Part shown: positions 60,441 through 64,000 of the stretch, piece by piece
Position numbering within the stretch: the first letter of the stretch is position 1
Layout of the letters: the number at the start of each line of letters is the position of its first letter
Assembly (NCBI GenBank): GCA_016748015.1
Contig: JAAOMT010000690.1
Location: 120,939-184,938 of the forward strand
Reading direction: 5' to 3'
DNA: 64,000 nt
Source of the DNA: Geosiphon pyriformis
Lineage: Eukaryota > Glomeromycota > Glomeromycetes > Archaeosporales > Geosiphonaceae
Notes under the pieces: generated by a model
Told to the model about the DNA's origin: nothing
Seen by the model: the letters and a program-made list of their open reading frames with translations, nothing else
Database searches by the model: none
Program-made: the position numbers and the translations under genes

Positions 60441-60447
60441 AATGTAG

Positions 60448-61135
60448 CTACTTTTCTAACAAAAGCTTTATTTGACGTGAAATGGCATTTGTGGTTCCAA
60501 ATGTAAGAATTAAGCTTACGATTTTGAAGGTAAATTTATTGGTTTTCACCGTGAAGTTAACTTTTTCAAGTCCAGAAACATGCAAAAGACTCGACTTATC
60601 ACTTTGACTCACTTTCACATTGCTCATTTTGACCCCAACTACCATCGAAGAGCTTTCACTTGAATTGGACTGCAATGCTGTTCTTGTTGCCTGTGCCAAA
60701 AACAATTTGTTATATCGTGATGTCCACCCTTGAATTGTTGAGATTTTTGGTACTTCATCTGGTTCCAGCTCACCATTATCTGCAAATTCTTTCAACCTAT
60801 TATTCATCTCTTTAGCTGTCATCCGATCTTCAGCATGTATATTTCCAAGCAAGAACATTCGTTCAAGCATTTGTTTGACTGCATCCGACATTCGTTTGCC
60901 TCCACCTCGATTACCGAATACCGCGTTTTCACGCAATGCCCATCCTTCATTCCAAGGGTAGTCAATATTGATGACAGGTTCTATAACCGCAGGTGCATTT
61001 TGTTCTAGATTTTATATTTGTTCAATATTTGTATGTTAATTGAAAGATTATACGCATACTCACGTATTTCTACATCTTTAGCAATAGGTTCTAGTGTATG
61101 ATCTATAATATACACATATGCGCAATCTTTAGATC
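60448..61135 (-). CDS. Conserved hypothetical protein with NEGWALRE/GGGKRMS domain
   Basis: Probable two-exon gene. The downstream exon, 61004-60448, contains YPWNEGWALRENAVFGNRGG, then GKRMSDAVKQMLERMFLLGN, DRMTAKEMNNRLKEFADNG and EVPKISTIQGWTSRYN, a helical domain of about 80 residues. A donor GTGAGT at 61063 and acceptor CTAG at 61005 join it to DHTLEPIAKDVEI (to about 61135) in frame, but no ATG was found for that exon. I associate this domain with multicopy proteins of arbuscular mycorrhizal fungi of unknown role; the basic helix-rich pattern would suit DNA binding. The C-terminal part (after about residue 110) is low-complexity Ser/Lys. It may be the 3' part of the same locus as the frame at 61129-62184. 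Confidence 0.5.
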
Positions 61136-62184
61136 AAAGTAATTAGTTTATCTATACAATGATTTTCTGACCGACTCCAAAACTCCTTTTCATTGTTATT
61201 TCTAGGATATGGTGTTATATTAGTGCACCCACATGCTCTTAACATTGCTCTCCAAGCACGAAATTCCTTTTCGCTTATTTTATAGATGGGTGGATATATC
61301 ATGGCAAGCGCGTGATGAAATTCTATTATTGAATTGTCTTGACTCATCCAAGTAATAAACATATTTTGCCAATTAACCAATGGATTTGTTGCTATTTTGC
61401 GTCTTCCAATTTGTTGTTTTGAATATGCATTCCATTTTATAAGAATTGGTCCATTCACTTGAAGTACAAGTAAGATCCGGAAGCATCTGGCTGTCTAATA
61501 TTATGTGTTGAACCAATGGATGCTCATAACCAAATAGTATTGTGCCATCTATATGCGTTGTAATGCCAACTTTGTTCCAAACACTATTAGCCGATTGATC
61601 TTTATAATGCCACAATATATCTTTTCCTTTGTAAAAATCAAGAATAAATGTGTTACCATTTATTTGTTGTAGTGCCAGAGTTCTTTGACCTTTTTTTGTT
61701 AACACAGATGAAATAAAGCCATCAGTTCCAGAGGTCCAATTTTCGATACAACTACTATATTTTTTCCAATCTTAAGACAAATAGGTCTGAATATGACTCC
61801 AATTAATAGCTTTTCGACTATATTGTTATCATTGAAACCAAGAGCAGCTGGTCCAGAGTATGCTGTTTTTTTTCCAAAAATATTATGATATACATTATTA
61901 ATTGCTTGAGATGAAGTTGGAAAAATCTTACTAGTTTCACTTCCACTAGTACAAACAAATCCTGGTTGTAATAGATTTTCCTCATTTTGAACAACTGTTA
62001 TAATAAATTGACGTTGATTGAGCACACTGCTAACACACATATAGAGTCGGTATGGTATAGTATTGTCATTTTCTAACCACCGGGGCACCCACCAATCACG
62101 AGCATAAGGACCATAGTGTAAATTAGGTGATATTATACCCTCTGTAAGCAAAAGAATAGTAGTTGTAAGAACCAGAATTGGCAT
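61129..62184 (-). pseudogene. Secreted-type protein of unknown function, frameshifted
   Basis: The start at 62184 gives a signal peptide (MPILVLTTTILLLTEGIIS), then LHYGPYARDWWVPRWLEN, LYMCVSSVLNQRQF, QPGFVCTSGSETSK and VYHNIFGKKTAYSGP. The frame changes at about 61725 (continuing GTDGFISSVLTKKGQRTLAL ... SANSVWNKVGITTHIDGT) and again at about 61460 (continuing GPILIKWNAYSKQQIGRRKI ... RAWRAMLRACGC), to the stop at 61129. Each segment is coherent to its break, so this was one protein of about 350 residues. I found no convincing intron at either break, so either it is a recent pseudogene or the sequence has indel errors. I recall similar repeated proteins in Rhizophagus but know no function. 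Confidence 0.55.
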
Positions 62185-62780
62185 TTATACTTGAGAATTT
62201 TTCACTAATTAAATAGACGTCACATTCATTTATTTAAATACTTTTGCTTATATAATTCACTTAAAAAAAATGCTTTTTTGATTCACATGACACGTGTACA
62301 TATCTAAAGTAAATGTGACAAGATTACATTAGGCGATGAGCAATTGTGTTTGACATCTGAAACGAATTTTTGACCGTTTCATTCAGCAGGTCACGATCCT
62401 CCATTAATTCTCACCCTAAGTGTCACCAAGTCTACTACACTAGACCTTGTTAGGACAGAGTTCACAGAAAACCCCAAAGATTCTTTTTGGTATTAAGCCT
62501 TTAGCCAAAGAAAAGTAAAATTCCTTGGCTGAAGCATTCTTGCACCTTAGACTGAGTCAAATGCCCACCCATCTGACGTCAACTGTTTCATCAAATTCAA
62601 TAGTTTAGCTTTGGTTTTTGCCACATTTTCAAGTGTAACAAACCATACTGCTTGATAGCACATATTCTCTAATGTTGTAAATCTATCTTTATCTCAATGC
62701 TTTTTGAACTGTTCGTTATCTTGCCAGTCGGTCTGTAATGTTTATCTTTGAACTTTATTTGCCAGCATAAAATTATATTA
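62185..62780. other. Upstream flank, no gene supported
   Basis: Moderate-GC sequence up to about 62760, with broken frames only. It may include the promoter of the secreted-type gene on the minus strand. Confidence 0.35.
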
Positions 62781-64000
62781 TTTTATTATTAAGTTTTTAA
62801 TATTTATAAATTATTTTCAATCTTTAAATTATTAAGACTTATTGTAATTTTTAAACCTGATTTTATTATTTTGCTTAATTTGTTTTCTAATAAAAATTGC
62901 CAATCAGAATAAGAATTGACTATTAAATTTTTTAACAAATAATACCCAAAGCAGTTTTGTAAACAAAGATAGATAGTATTTTTGTTATTTTAAAATTTTA
63001 ATCAATTACAATAATTCCAGTATTTTATCAAAATTTATATGTTATTTTTTATTTGTTATATAAATAATTTTTAATTGCACGCTAACGGGTTTTTGTTGAA
63101 TATTTAAAAAAAATTTGTTTGTTGTTTGTTGAATTCTTTTAATAGCTGTAAGATATTGTTAAAATCTTTTTGCTTTTGAAAATAGTTGTAAAAGGCTTGA
63201 ATTTAAGCCATCTAAAATTATTTTTAAACAATCATTTTTTTTTAGAAAAATTTTCAAAGTGTCAAAATTTTTTTTCTTATAACAAGAGTAATAATTCTTT
63301 TAAAAGTAATTTAAAAGGAGATTTTAATATAAAATGTGTTTTGTTTAAATATTGTGATAATTTTGGTTTTTTTAAAAGTTTTTTCACTTGTAACTGCCTG
63401 ATTTTGTTAAAGTTGTTTAAAATATTTAAGTCTAAAACAAGATTTCAACATTAAACAAAATCTTAAAAAGTTAAATACAAAGTAATTTTCGAATTTTCGA
63501 ATTAAATAAGTGTTATTAATTTTGATCAAAAATTAATATCTTTAAATTATAAGCTTTGGAATTTAAAGTTAAACTAAAAAAATAAAATTTTGTCAAATGT
63601 ATTTGTAAAAAAGTATTTAATTTTTTAATAAAAATTAAATTTTAAAAGCTGAATTCACTTTTTTAAATAATTTTAAATTTAAATTGTTAAAAAGATTTTA
63701 ATAACTTTTTGCACTTTTAAAATTTTAAACAATCTTTTGAGCTTTTTGCAATTTATTTTAAATTTTCTAAACATTTCATATCCAAGTCGGTATTAAATTA
63801 ACAAAGTATTTTTTAAAAAAAAACAAGATAAAAGAATTATTAAAGAAGGTTTAAAAAAAAATCATTTATAAAATTTATTAAAAAAAATCATTTAAAAAAT
63901 TTTAACCAATAATTAAAAATATATTAAATTGAAAAATTTTAGAATATAAGAGTAATTTTTTGGATTTTTTAATATAAATTATATAGAAAAAATTAACAAA
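62781..64000. other. AT-rich stretch at the right edge
   Basis: Another A/T-saturated block. The 94-codon frame at 63170-63454 (+) is Phe/Lys/Asn-rich and without motifs. Its phase-independent composition suggests decayed repeat DNA. Confidence 0.35.

Noticed and set aside
63170-63454. 94-codon Phe/Lys/Asn-rich frame
   Set aside because: Composition equals that of the surrounding A/T-saturated DNA and no motif is present.

Overview
The window looks like nuclear DNA of an arbuscular mycorrhizal fungus (Glomeromycotina, Rhizophagus-like). The reasons are: a very AT-rich background; genes cut by many short GT-AG introns (about 45-190 bp); fungal housekeeping genes; and LINE and Ty3/Gypsy coding remnants that resemble, as far as I can recall, repeats common in Rhizophagus. 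No database search was possible, so the lineage is inference.

Layout. (1) 1-14.5 kb is a transposon graveyard. It holds Gypsy LTRs of two subfamilies, a pol relic with eight in-frame stops, an inverted LTR copy, a Gypsy segment with a dUTPase-like domain, LINE fragments and an integrase relic. (2) 14.5-28.3 kb is a gene island: an Ofd1/Tpa1-type prolyl hydroxylase (+), a decayed Fanzor/TnpB-like gene (-), a glutaminyl-peptide cyclotransferase (+), a 19-exon lipin/phosphatidate phosphatase (-), and a 15-exon UTP25 ribosome-biogenesis gene (+) diverging from lipin. (3) 28.5-50 kb is an extremely AT-rich desert. Read closely, it still holds a full-length but decayed LINE, an unidentified decayed gene of nearly 3 kb with paired CPxC motifs, and minus-strand Gypsy reverse transcriptase and dUTPase relics. 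(4) 50-62.8 kb is a second island: an ammonium transporter, a three-copy segmental repeat, a Tc1/mariner-like MITE, a probable solo LTR, and two poorly understood minus-strand genes near 60.4-62.2 kb. (5) 62.8-64 kb is AT-rich again.

Functional themes. The intact genes are ordinary cell functions: oxygen-dependent hydroxylation, N-terminal pyroglutamate formation, lipid phosphate metabolism, 18S rRNA processing and ammonium uptake. Lipin and UTP25 share a 215-bp divergent intergenic region. The cyclotransferase and lipin converge with 232 bp between their stop codons. No operon-like cooperation is expected.

The most unusual items are the Fanzor-like relic between two housekeeping genes, the dUTPase-like domain carried by the local Gypsy family, U3 minisatellites that differ completely between LTRs of similar architecture, and a visible decay series in which the same elements slide from moderate to extreme AT content, apparently by C-to-T change.
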